In this document: one piece after another, positions 12,681 through 26,000 of the stretch | Position numbering within the stretch: the stretch's first letter is position 1 | Layout: each line of letters starts with the position of its first letter | Source: Anaeramoeba flamelloides | Lineage: Eukaryota > Metamonada > Anaeramoebidae | DNA: 64,000 nucleotides | Reading direction: 5' to 3' | Assembly: GCA_027625915.1 (NCBI GenBank) | Contig: JANTQA010000057.1 | Location: 10,044,001 to 10,108,000, forward strand | The notes under the pieces: generated by a model | What the model was told of the DNA's origin: nothing | The model's database searches: none | What the model saw: the letters and a program-made list of their open reading frames with translations, nothing else | Program-made: the position numbers and the translations under genes

Positions 12681-12850
12681 TAATAGTGATCATTAGTTTA
12701 AAATGTAATAATTTATGGTGCAATAAGATTTAAAATCGATATTTCCGAGTCACAGAAACTATTTGAGCCATGGTACACTGATATCATTTATACCCAATTA
12801 CAACATACTTTGATTATAGAGAAATCTAATTTTACACTAATCCCTTCCAA
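12681..12850. repeat. Dispersed repeat K, copy 1
   Basis: About 170 bp matched at 36253-36415. Shared words in order are GTGATCAT, AATGTAATAATTTAT, CTATTTGAGC, GGTACACTGATATCATTTA (GGCACACTGATACCATTTA in copy 2) and GGTTATAGAGAAATTC or its variant. Termini are not defined, so the type of element is unknown. Confidence 0.55.
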
Positions 12851-12899
12851 ATATAAAAATTACTATTGTTAAAATAACCAATGTAAAAAAGTTTAATCC

Positions 12900-13338
12900 A
12901 TCCTCCAAATAAAAAACAAGTTGTTTTATTATAGAAGACTTTACATCAACCGATCAACGAAACCAACAATAAACACTAATTAAATGTGTTATTGGTATCT
13001 AAAAGTTCTATTATTTAAAAAGTAATTCTAAAAATAAAGGATCAAATTGGAAAATTGTATCTCAAAATTTAGTAAAATTTTTGAATAGAATTTTTATCCT
13101 CAAAAAAACAAAAAAAAAACGAGAAAAATGAGAATATTACAAAAAAAATTGAACTAGTTGTTTTCCTAATTTAAATTTTACTCATAATATCAAGATTTTT
13201 ACTTTCAAATTTGATTTTAAGTTAGTTATAATATCCGTTAGTGAATTGGATGTTGAATTTAAACAAGAAGAAAAAAAAAATCACACATTATTTTGAAACA
13301 CGGTTTATAGTCTTTGTATACACATTATTATGATCACT
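12900..13338. mobile_element. Tc1-like MITE family A, copy 2 (left end degraded)
   Basis: The body shares the family A landmarks: ATAGAAGACTTTACATCAAC, AACGAAACCAACAATAAACA, AGTTCTATTATTTAAAAAG and TCAAATTTGATTTTAAG. The right end is CACATTATTATGATCACTG. The left terminus is not recognisable, so the boundary is approximate. It lies only about 35 bp from the start of F1. Confidence 0.6.
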
Positions 13339-13373
13339 GAATCTCCTCCAAAAAAAAACCTTTTTTATTGTAA

Positions 13374-14348
13374 AGCAGTGAAAAAATACCGGGCATTGTG
13401 AATAACCCCTGACAAGCTTTTTAATTGTAAATATTAGGAAAATTTTTGTGTAATTTCATTTATTTACAATCAAATCCTTTTTTTAAGAATCAAACTTTTT
13501 CAATTATAACTCGCCCACTTATTAGAATGAGGATTAATGAAATTACACTTGTTCAAAATATCATTCAATCATTCAAAAAACAAGAATAAGAAATATCATT
13601 TTCCAAACTCTAGTAAACCTCTACAGTGATCAAAATAAAGCGTGCACATCGACGTTAATCCGTGTTTCAAAATATATTATCCATACTTTTTTTTATTCTT
13701 GTTCCAAGGCAACATCCAATCTACTACCTAATAGTATACCTAAGTTCAAATCAATTTTGAAGGCAAAGGTCTGGTTATTTTCAGTAAAATTTAAATTATT
13801 CATGCAAATAGTTGAAAATTTTCCATAATATTCTCAATTTTTTTGAAATTGTTTTTGTTATGATTAAAATTTTATGAAAAATTTACTCTATTTTTTGAGA
13901 TAAATTTAGCCGTTTGATCCTTCATTTTTAGAATTTCTTTTTAAATAATAGAACTTTAGGAAACCAATACCATATTTTTTTAGGGTTTATTATTGGTTTC
14001 TTTGATTGGTTAATGTATAGGTCTTCAATAACAAAAAAACACGCTTTTTATTTTGAAACACACATTATATTTTTTTGCACGCTTTATTTTGACTATATTA
14101 TCAAACTCGATTGTTTTTTCAAAAAAAATTGATCTACTTATGGCTATCTAGCAATTACTTGAGTATTCGAGAGACACCTTGCTTTGATGAACTTTTAGTG
14201 GGCTTATTACTAATCTCATGAAAAAATTGGTTATTTGTAATAAGGATTTGATTGAAAATAAATGAAATTACACAAAAATTTTCCTAATATTTACAATTAA
14301 AAATCTTGTAAGGGATTTTTTTCGTGTCCTGGTATTTTTTCCCTACTA
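13374..14348. mobile_element. Repeat family F, copy 1, split by a nested family A element
   Basis: The outer parts 13374-13621 and 14098-14348 together match, in reverse orientation, the uninterrupted copy at 56226-56712. The ends are inverted: AAAAAATACCGGGCATTGTG at the left and GTCCTGGTATTTTTTCCCTA at the right. CTGACAAGCTTTTTAATTGT and ACAATTAAAAATCTTGTAAG form the inner part of the terminal inverted repeats. The element is interrupted in its centre by copy A3, which separates 'AACTCTAGTAAACCTC' from 'AACTCGATTGTTTTTTC'. These two are only a few bases apart in the intact copy. Confidence 0.75.
13624..14095. mobile_element. Tc1-like MITE family A, copy 3 (nested in F1)
   Basis: A complete family A copy flanked by TA. 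The left end is CAGTGATCAAAATAAAGCGT and the right end the inverse of TAGTCAAAATAAAGCGTGC. It is in reverse orientation relative to copy 1 at 4807-5283 and highly similar to it in the interior (CAAATAGTTGAAAATTTTCC, GATTGGTTAATGTATAGGTC). It interrupts element F1, so it inserted later. Confidence 0.82.
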
Positions 14349-15367
14349 TAATCAGAAATGTACTTTCTTAATCTTTTTCAAACCCGCTTTGTATTTTAGC
14401 CATGGGTTTTCATCTTGTTCAATCATAATTATTAAAAGTAAATCGGAAAAAACTATTTGGTATTCATTTTGTATGTACTGAAAGACAGAAAAAGAAATCT
14501 TTTTCAAATTTCTTTCTTCAATATGAATTTATCACCATAGTCACTTTTTGATTTTTTGATACCACTTGATTAATGACTATGAAGTAAAATCAAAAACAAG
14601 TTTTCATGAAAAAAACAAATTTTTGACATTTTTGACACCTCTGTTTGATTAAGAGTCTTTTTAAAAAAAAATAGATTTTATTCACAGAACCACTTTCATA
14701 TCAAATCTAACGTTTAACAACTCGTTTGTTTTCTAGACAATTTGATCAGTGTTATAGATCCAATTAACTCAAATACAAGCTAAGGTATTTTGATATTGAA
14801 TTTTTTTGAAATTTTTGAAACTTAAATTACTCAAAACAAGTTTATTGAAAAAAAGAATTTGTTGATCACACAAAACTGTCTGGAACCAACCAAGGTTTTT
14901 TGTTGACGAATATGTAAACATTTTAAACTACCCTTTAAAAAAATCAAAATAAAAATATTCCTCAGCAAATTTCATAGTTTGCTTTTTTTAAAAACACCTT
15001 TTTTAATTTTCTTCAACCGTCAGTTTGTGGTTAACAAAAAAGAGAACAAAACATGGGGAGAAATAGATACTATATAAATTTTGTGAATGTACAAAGGACT
15101 TTGAGAATATTCTATTGATAAAAAATCTTTTCTAATTATTCAATTAGATATTTTTAATGCTTTTTGGTATTGAATTTTTTACCATTTAAACACAAACACC
15201 TAACAATTTTCATTTTTTTTTAAAAACCTTTTTAAGTTGGTATTTTACTTTTTTTTTTTTTTTTTTTAAAAACCTTTTTTTTTTTGTTTGTAGTCACTTA
15301 TGAAAAATTTTTTATTCTTTGACATTTTATACTTTCTTCTTTATAGAAACTTAAACTACAACTTACT
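14349..15367. other. Non-coding stretch upstream of triosephosphate isomerase
   Basis: No gene recognised. The last 130 bases before the start codon contain T-runs (15250-15290) and a pyrimidine-rich segment ending TTCTTTATAG about 25 bases before the ATG. This could be the acceptor of a 5' UTR intron, but no donor can be assigned. Confidence 0.4.
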
Positions 15368-16988
<1,621 letters not shown>

Positions 16989-18799
16989 ATGATCAGATCA
17001 ACTCTTTATCATTAAATTCTTATATATATTTAATGTTATTTAGATTGCTTTGATTTTATAAAAATAATCTTTTTTTTTCGTACTGCTACAACATACATTT
17101 AGTTTTTCACTTTTGAATATTTTTTTGAAATATTTTAAATTTCAAATCTTGTTTAAATATTTCATCTCTAGAAATTTTATTTTTATAAAAATCTCAAATA
17201 TTTTGCTCAAATGAAAAAAATTTTAATTAAATATTATTTTTTGATTTTAAACCTCCGAAACTTAAAAATAAAAAATAAATTCTCTTTTTTTATTTTTTAT
17301 TATTCTAAAAGAATAAATAAAAATTTACTATTTTTTTTCAATTTTATTTAATTTTTATTTTTAATGTTTTTGTTTTGATTGAATTCTTTTCGTTATAAAT
17401 CCTGTAAAAGGAGAAATATTTATTTGACAGCAATTGACAACCAAGAATATTATGAAATGGTTTGATATTTTGATAAATTCATTTTTATAGTATAAAATTT
17501 GTTGAAATTATGATTTTTTGAAAAATAGGGTAAAGGCTCTAGTTATTTACCATGGATTTGCTTCAGAAGCAAGGATTTCCTTGAAACCAAAAAAGGTATT
17601 ATGAAATTTATCTTCTTTCGATTGATAAAATTCAAAGAACAAAAAAAAAATTCATTGGATCTCTTTGACAAAAAATTCAAGGAAGAAAAATAAGTTTAAA
17701 AGAGGTCTCAATTTCAAAAAATCAAAATTTAATAAAAAAAAATTCTCATTTTCTTATTTTAAATTTCAAAAAGATTAAATTTCTTCAATTTGAAACAAAT
17801 TGTTTTCTTTAAGTCAAAATCAATTTAATTCAATTTAATCTGATTTGTGGTTATTTTGTAACCCTCTAAATTTGAACAAGTAAGGATTATGTAATAACGT
17901 TCTTGAGAAAAAAATAACTCGTTTGCCAAATGAAAAAAATGAGAAAAAAAATCTTTGTGATCTCAAAAAGCACTAGAGAGTGACGCTTCAAAACTAACAT
18001 ATAAGCTTTCAAAATTAAAAATTCTAACCATTCAAATTGGAAATTTAGTGTCACCTTTTGGCTTTTTTTCAAAAAATGTCAGGGTTTTTGATTGTTGATT
18101 AATGGAGATCTATCTTGCTTGGCAGGTTGGCTAGTTTTTTATTGTTATTAAGCAGTATTAAAAAATATAATTATTTTTAATCCATTTTATCAAAAAATTT
18201 TTAAACATAATGGTTTGAGCCTTAATTGACATATTTTAGATTTTGGAGATGTTAAAGTAAAATTGTTATTTTTTTTCCTCTTTTTTTTTTTTTTTTTTTT
18301 TTTTTGTATACAAATAATTTAAAAACTCCTAAAAATTGTCAAATAAATAAATTTGTGCTCAAATATTGAAAATTAAATAAAATAATTTTGATTGTTTTAT
18401 AAAATAATTATGTTTAAACCGTATTTTTTAAGAAAATATTAAAAATTTCAATTTCATATATACTAATAAAATATTTTTTTTCTGGGGAAAACATTTCTAT
18501 GGTTCAGTGATTATAAAATTAAAATTGATATAAATACATTAGCAGATTTTTGGCTAATAAACTCTGTTTCAGTCAAAGGGGTCCAAAGTTTTTTTAAAAT
18601 ATCAATTATTTTATATAATTGACCTTTGAAGAACAAATAAGAAATAAGCAGAATAATACAATATCAAATAATTGTTGATATATGTCTGAAAGAAAAATAT
18701 TTAATCAATGGGTTTTGTTTAAAATTGAAAAACTCAAATTCTTAGGGCCCTATTGAGAAAAACAACGATGTTCGTTTTGAACTTCTACTGGTATTGGAA

Positions 18800-18940
18800 T
18801 AATAAATATGAAACATTTTTTCACTTCATTTTCCATACTTTTCTTTTAGAAATCAAGCCCCCAAACAAAGTTTGTTGGTATTTGTGGTCTCTATTTGAAA
18901 AAGAAAATGAAAATTAAGTGGAAATTTTTCATATTTATTA
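18800..18940. repeat. Short foldback (hairpin) element
   Basis: The left arm AATAAATATGAAACATTTTT with TTCACTTCATTTTC (about 18801-18834) is the imperfect inverse of the right arm AAAATGAAAATTAAGTGGAA with TTTTTCATATTTATT (about 18903-18939). The loop is about 70 bp. Similar TTTTCACTTCATTTTCC words occur near 41370, 43276 and 43430, so a diffuse family is possible. No coding capacity. Confidence 0.5.
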
Positions 18941-19253
18941 AACAAATATCAAGATCAAAGATCGAATAGAATTGCAATAGAAATCAATAAGATTTCTCAA
19001 CAATCTTTACATGGTTTCAATAACCTTAGAATAACACATTTTTACCAAGTGACTTTTGATCTTGCAATAAAAAAATTTTTTGCAACTGAATGATGTTTTA
19101 AAAAAAAAATCGAAAAAAAAAAACAAAAATGTGTAGAAATGTGAAAAAATAATTTCAATTTTAAAAATTTCCAAAATAAAATTTTTCTTCTAATATCTAT
19201 ACAAACCCTTTAAACACATGCTTTATACCATTACAACTGGGCCCCTTGACTGA

Positions 19254-19260
<7 letters not shown>

Positions 19261-19285
<25 letters not shown>

Positions 19286-19390
19286 GAAAATTTTCCATTT
19301 TTTGGAGATTGTAATTTATATTTCAATAAATAATTGATGAATACCCCCTTATACAAATACAATTATTGAGAGACCATCAAAATATTTTTA

Positions 19391-19430
<40 letters not shown>
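19261..19430. repeat. Two TA dinucleotide microsatellites
   Basis: Perfect (TA)n runs of roughly 24 bases at about 19261-19286 and roughly 28 bases at about 19399-19428, separated by unremarkable AT-rich sequence. Comparable runs occur at about 39530-39555 and 55541-55563. Confidence 0.85.
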
Positions 19431-19855
19431 TTTAATATATAAACTAAATTTCATAATAAATGGCACAATTTTTTTTTACTTTTTTTTTAATTTCTATTTA
19501 TATGAAAAACGAATATTTCTAGTATATGTAACTGAATATTAAAATGATAATTTTTTTGTTATAATAATAACTTCAATTTATACAAATATTTATTTTCAAA
19601 ATTTGATCTTTAATGGGCCAATGATTTTGAAATATAGTTTATTTTTTTATTTTTAATTTATTAATATTTTACCAAAAATAATAAAAGAATATAAAAAAAA
19701 AATAACTATAAATAGTTTGTAAAATTTTAATTGTCAAGTTTTTTTTAATAATTCTTATTGATTTTTTTAAATATAAAGGGTTTTTTTCTCATTTTGCATT
19801 TGGAAATTCACAATATATTAATTAAAACAACATTTTTCGAACTTTGAAAAATAGC

Positions 19856-19887
<32 letters not shown>

Positions 19888-20059
19888 TATATTTTTTATT
19901 TTTGATCTATTTATTAGATTAGAAACTGTTTATCAATAGAGCTTGATATATATTTTCAAAATAAATTTGAAAAATAAAAGAAATTAAAAACCTTTTCAAA
20001 AAAAAAATAAAAAGAAAAAAATTAAAAGAATAAGAGAGAAAAAAAAAAAAAATAAATAA

Positions 20060-23000
20060 TTAATCCTTCTCTAATTCGTCATCTGTTGAATTACCGGATA
20101 ACAATGGAACATTTGCTGTTTGATTTTTCTTTTTCTTCTTTTTGGGCTTTTTAGAATCTACGTTTTTGTTTTTATTTTTATTCTCGGATTTGACAGACTT
20201 CTCGGTCTTGGTAGCTTTACCCTTTTTCACATTTTTTTTCTTTGATTTTTTCCCATCTTTTTTTTCTTCCTCTTTCTCGTTACTTTCTAATGGGGTATTC
20301 ACTCTCATTACACATAACATTATCCACACTGAACTTACTCGTCCGAAATATCCTTGTACAAATGCGCCACAGGCGAATACTGTATCTTTGTCTTCGTCCA
20401 GATGGTGTTCATATTTGTCCATTATATAATTTCTAATTCTTGTTGGGTCTGTATAAGTAAAGTTAATTGTATAACCCTGGAATTTATAGCCCTGTGGGCA
20501 TAGTTCTGCAACTTTACCAGCCCAGATTTTGTGTTTTTTTTCATCCTCTTCCGTCAAAATCCCCATTGCTTGCTTTTCATAGTAAGCAAGATCGGATTCA
20601 ATTACAGGGGTGAATTTTTTTAAAAAGATTGTTTTTTTATTTTGCCCATGCCTGAAATTGGTATATCCTGCAATAACTTCTTTTCTGATCCTATTTGCAA
20701 AAAGCTTTGCTCTTCCTACAGGGATCCGAGGTCCTAATCTAGATGGCTCATAGAATGGCTTTACATCCTTTGTAAATCCATCTTCGGGATCAACGAATGG
20801 GTTCCACAACTTTTTATTCTCTAAATCGAATGTCAAATCAACTGGGTTTAAGCTTTCTTGTACATTGCCCCATAAATTTTGATGATTTGCAATGATTTCT
20901 ATTGTCATATATGGTATGATTAATTCGTCCTTAATTTCTTCTACTTCTTCTTCTTCTTCTTCTTCTTCTTGATCATCACTTTCGCTGTCTGATCCTTCAA
21001 GTTGAATTTTTTTCTCCTTTTTTTCATTTTTTTCATCTTCGTTTTTTTCCAATTCGTCAGAATTTTCGGAATCAATTTTTTCTTTTTTCTTTTTCTTTTT
21101 GTTTTTCTTTTTGTTTTTCTTTCTTTTATCAATGTCTAATTCAATTTCTTCCTCTCTTCCTTTCCATTTTTTTTCTAAATGGTATTCCTTATTAGTAGAA
21201 CATTCACAAAATGTAATATCGCCATTGTCTTCCCGAATCATTACCCAATAATGCTCGTCCCCTGTTTTTGTTTTACCCATGCAAAGATACGCATCAATAT
21301 CAAGGCCTAATAACATGGAAACATGTAAGGCTGCATGTTCTTCGGCAGAACCTTTCATTAAGGACAAAAAGAAATTTGGGGAACACCATACATCCCTTCT
21401 CCCCCCAAAGGTGATCTCATCGTTCTCGTAGGTAAAGCATTTGACAGTTCTGGCAATGGACTGCTTATCTCGAAGGTCTCTTGGAAGATCCATTTTAAAC
21501 ATATATGTGGGGATAAAGTTTTCACAATAGTTTTCATCTGCTCCGGCTATTTCAAATTCACCTTTTTCCAAACTTGATTTTGGGATCTTTTGTCTCCAGA
21601 TTTGTTCCCTTTTTCGATAGCTTTTCGACAATTTTTTTTTCGTTAGTGCCTTTTCCACATTTTCAAATGTAAATTCCTGTGGTACATCAGGCTGGAACCA
21701 TGCCTTGAGGTCAATTGACTGTTCGGTTTCATCTCCATTGTAAACTAAATTGTATCTTTCGCTTAAAACTCTACTTTTGCATTTGTTATATTCATTCCCT
21801 GCCTCGCCCTCTGGCGATTTAACAATATCCTTCAATTCAATTTCACAAGAGCCAAGGAAATCGTCTCCTGCTTCATCATAATCAAATACCATAACCTTGA
21901 CGTTTCCCTTTTTGCCAATGTTCTGTTCAGTCAGTAACCCAACTTTGATCGAAAAATACAGGGTTTCTTCAAAAACTGGATCTAAAGACCTAAAAATTAC
22001 CTTAGTCCTTTGCTTAAAGCCTCCAAATTCAACAATAACAAATGGATCAGAAAAGCCATTTTGATCAGCACTTCTTAAGTTTGTACATCGGCTAACGCGT
22101 ACACCAATATAGTTTCTTCCTGGCTTTAAAATAACAATATCTCCATATTGCTGATGTGATGGTAATTCATCTACTTCAACCAACCCTAAAATGGATCCTC
22201 CTTCCGTTTTGGTAATTTGCTTTTCCTTATTACCAGTTGATTCATTGTTGACATTTTTTGATTTTGTTAATACTAATGGTCCTTCCAAAATTCCATAATC
22301 TAAAAAGCCTCTCATTTCAATTAATGATTGTCCAATTTCAGGACTTTTTTTTAAAGTACTATGATCAAATACTTTACACTATTTATTTTTTTTTTATTTT
22401 TTTATTAATATAAAATGAATTTTGTTTACATTTTAAGAGATTATTTTTGTTTTTTAATATAATTTATTGTTTATTATTTATTGTTTATACAACTTTATTA
22501 ATAAAGAAATTTGAATTTTGCTTTTTTTGTTTTTTTTTATATATATAAAAAAAAAAAAATCAAAACAATATTTAAAAGTTGAAAAATTTTGAAATAATAA
22601 TACATTTTGAACGTTAAATCAAGATAGAATTTCTGTGATTTTTATGATATTTGTGAAGGAAATAAAAGTTCAAAAATGTTAATAATTGAGATACGGATTG
22701 ATTAAACTCAAAAGGGAATATCAAAATAAAACTATCAATTTACCAATAAGAAATTATTAATTTAACTAAACCCCATTCCAAAAATTTGGACACACCCAAA
22801 ATCAAAAATAGGCAAAAAAAAACCCTATTTATTGTATTTTTCCAAACCTAATATAAAACAACATTTAAGTAACACAGTATTTATGTTTTAATAAGTCAAC
22901 ATTTTAATCCAAATAAAAGAAAAAAATATAAAACTCAAAAATAAAAAGTAGTGTGTCCAAAATAATGAAACGAGCGGAACAAAAAATGTATTGGTAAACT

Positions 23001-26000
23001 TGTTGAAATTTCACCAACAATTGTTGATCGATCAAATGTTGTGATACCATCTAAGAATTGTATGTGATTTTCCAATTTAACAAACTCAACACTAACCTTC
23101 TATCAACCATTGAAAAAAAATTTCGAGATCTAACGAAACAGATTACGTAACTATAAAAAAGGAATTAAAAACAAAACAAAAAAGACAAAAAATGAAATAG
23201 TTTGTAAAATCAAAATTCTTTCCAATTTGAATTTAAAGTGCAGTAATGATGTTCTTTCCATTGTTTAAACTGTGTCCAAATTTTTGGAATTTAGTTTATA
23301 TTAAAAAAATTTTTTTTTTTTTTTAATTGTGATTCCAAAAAATATTAAAGTTAATGTTATATAAATTTATAATTCTGGAATAAGAAATAATATAATTATT
23401 TGTTTTATTTTTTTGATCTTGAACACAACATCATGAGATGGTGTTTTTTAAAAAAAAAATTCAATTTCTGATCTTTCAAATTGTGTTGATTAAAAATAAA
23501 TACACGTTTCTATTAATTTTGTTTTGTTTTTTTATAGAATTTTCTTTATTTTTATCTAATTTTTTTTATTTTTTTTAATTCAGTTTTTTTTTTTTTGAAA
23601 AAAAGTAAATAATTTTTTTTAAAAATTCTATTGTTGTTAAAATAGAATAACTATTATTATTATAAGTAATTTGCAGACTCAAAGAGGTTAATTAAAAGTT
23701 ATTTGAAGTTACTAAAATCCTATTATTATTTCCATGGACTAATGACTTGGAAGCTTTGTTTCCTAATCGAATAAAAATTTTATCTACCTCCCTCCACCTC
23801 TTTTATGCTTCAAAAAACTTTTTATTTATTTATTTTTTCTAAAAGCCAAAATAGGAAGTTTACTTCTCTGTAAATAAAATCAATCAACTATTATTATTAT
23901 CAATTTAATCTTGGAAATAAATATTGGAAAAGATATTTATTTCATTTAATATATTCATATTTTTAACTTTTTCGAAATTATATCAAAATAATAAATATTT
24001 CTATTTCAGACCCGAATTTATTTCTGACCAAAATAACAAAGATCCCATTGGTATTAATTTTTTTTAAGGGACTAGTCTCTATTAATTTTTTTTTTTGACC
24101 AATAACTAAATAAGGAATCCTTATCTTGAAATATGTTTAAAATTGAAAATAGACATGTTTTTTCAATTTTAGAACTTTTAGTTCTTGTTTTTTTAAAATT
24201 TTACAATTCTGTCAAAAAAAGTGACTTTTAAAATTTTTTTTTTGAAAAAATATCTTTAAAGGAATGAGAATTTTTTGATTAATTTTGGATTTAATTCTTT
24301 TCTCAAAAATAATATTTATTCTCATTTTTAAAAACGAAAAAATAATTTAAAGCTAGTGAATATTTTCTCTTTCACTTCTGTTCATCCAACTTGACTCTAT
24401 AAAAAACTCAATTTGTTTTATCAATTATTACTTTTTAAAAAAATAGTTCTTATTCTTTTCTTTGATTTTTTTTTGACTCTGACAAAAACTTTTAGAATGA
24501 TAATTTGGGAATACTTAAAAAAACTTCAAATTCAACAAAAAAAAAAGAGTGTAAACTCAAAAAATAGATTCATGAAAAAAAAGAATGGTACAAGGAAAGA
24601 AAGAAAATCTTTTATAAAGAGTAAAGCATATATTGCATATTTTTTTTGAATCAAACTGTTTTTTCAGACAAATCCAAAAAAACCTTTTCAGGTTTATTTT
24701 TCAAACTATTTTTTGTAGGTCTTCCACAAACATAACAAAGTTTTGCTTTTTTGCTCATATTTTTTTTTATTTTTTGTATTTTTGCGAAAAGTTGAAAAAA
24801 AGCAACTTTCAAAAAAGTGAAAAAATGAAAATATTTTTATTTCTATAAAAACAATAACAAAATTTAATGAATGTCATTTATCAAGATTTCATTACTATAC
24901 TAAGAAGTTTTTCACCATGATTTCAAATCTAAGTAATTGGCAAAAAAAATTCTAAATCTCTATTAAATTTACCTAAAAAAATTTAATATAGACTAGTCCA
25001 TTAAAGAGTTTGATTTTTTCAATATTCAAAGCCAAACCAAGATTTTTTCATTTTGATAAAAATAATTTATTTCAAGTTTCGAATTCTTTTTATATTTGAA
25101 GAATTTTCTTGGGGGAGCCTGATCGTAAGATAATAAAATCATTTTCAAAAAAGTAAAAATTAATAGATTTCAAAAAATATGCATAAAAGGGTTTAACAGC
25201 TCAAATAAGAACGCTTGTGTGGTAAATTATTAAAACTTTGACTTTTTGGAAATGGCTTTATCACATAAACCAGAATTTACATTGGCAAAAGGATCACATT
25301 TCCAAATAAATTTAAAAATCAAAATCGTCATTCATGAAAAAAATAGAAATAAGAAGAAAAATTAAATACAAGAAGTTATATACTTACAAGTAAATCTTCA
25401 TTTTCAAGTTCTGAAAAAATTCCTCTATAAGTAATATTACCAATTTCTTCCCACATTGGATCATTAGTGTTTAACTCATGTTCAGATGTACAACTACGAT
25501 CTTGGAAATTTTTATCACTTTTAAAAAAGTTAATGAACCTTGTATTAATTTTCAATTTGATTTGTGGATCTGGTGGGTTGTCTTGTTTTGAGCCAAGCAA
25601 GTTTTTTCCTTGGAATTGATAGAAGTGTAAATCAAAATTCCAAATTTCTTGGAAATAACAGTGGAATGCAACTTTGGAAGTTATCTTATGATTTCCTTTT
25701 TGGTGGATTTCTGTCACAACCTCCCTTTGGATGTGCCCGTTTGCTAATTCTAACAGATTAATTTTGGCATTCCCTTGGACACTGGTTTTGCAGCACCCTG
25801 CTTTAATCAATTCTATGGACAGTTCTTGTTCAGCAATTGCTTCATAATTTTTAAATCTTTTATATTTGATGAATTCATTTTTAAAGAAGCCTCCACTTCC
25901 TCCTTCAGATGCTACACAGCTACTGGTAGTGAAAGTTTTCCCCTTTGTCCCAACTGTTTCAATTTCTCCCCCCTTGTGCCTATTGTCAACCACTTTAAAA

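Larger units (their letters stand above)
16989..20059. other. Non-coding stretch between TPI and the C2-TGL gene
   Basis: No gene supported. It contains an exon-like 67-base segment at 17529-17595, a T-run at 18280-18305, a short foldback at 18800-18940, TA dinucleotide runs at about 19261-19286 and 19399-19428, and an A-run at about 19856-19880. The two genes point towards each other, so this is a shared 3' flank. Confidence 0.5.
22379..25387 (-). other. Unusually long intron 2 of the C2-TGL gene
   Basis: A 3009-bp intron running from donor GTAAGT (25387-25382) to acceptor AAATAG (ending 22379), 4 to 20 times longer than the other well-supported introns here (134-722 bp). Part of the length is explained by transposon-like insertions: element D at 22766-23299 and element I1 at 24066-25000. 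Lys/Phe-rich open frames at 24413-24848 have no ATG-led protein-like composition and are not called. Confidence 0.8.

Noticed and set aside
20060-22315. Treating the 751-residue frame as a complete gene starting at 22315
   Set aside because: The frame stays open for 21 codons upstream to a TAG acceptor and joins in phase to 25388, completing a C2 domain. The ATG at 22315 is internal.
24413-24848. Two overlapping Phe/Lys/Ile-rich frames in the long intron
   Set aside because: Non-ATG starts at the listed ends, homopolymer-driven composition and no recognisable motif. A decayed coding segment of element I1 cannot be excluded.
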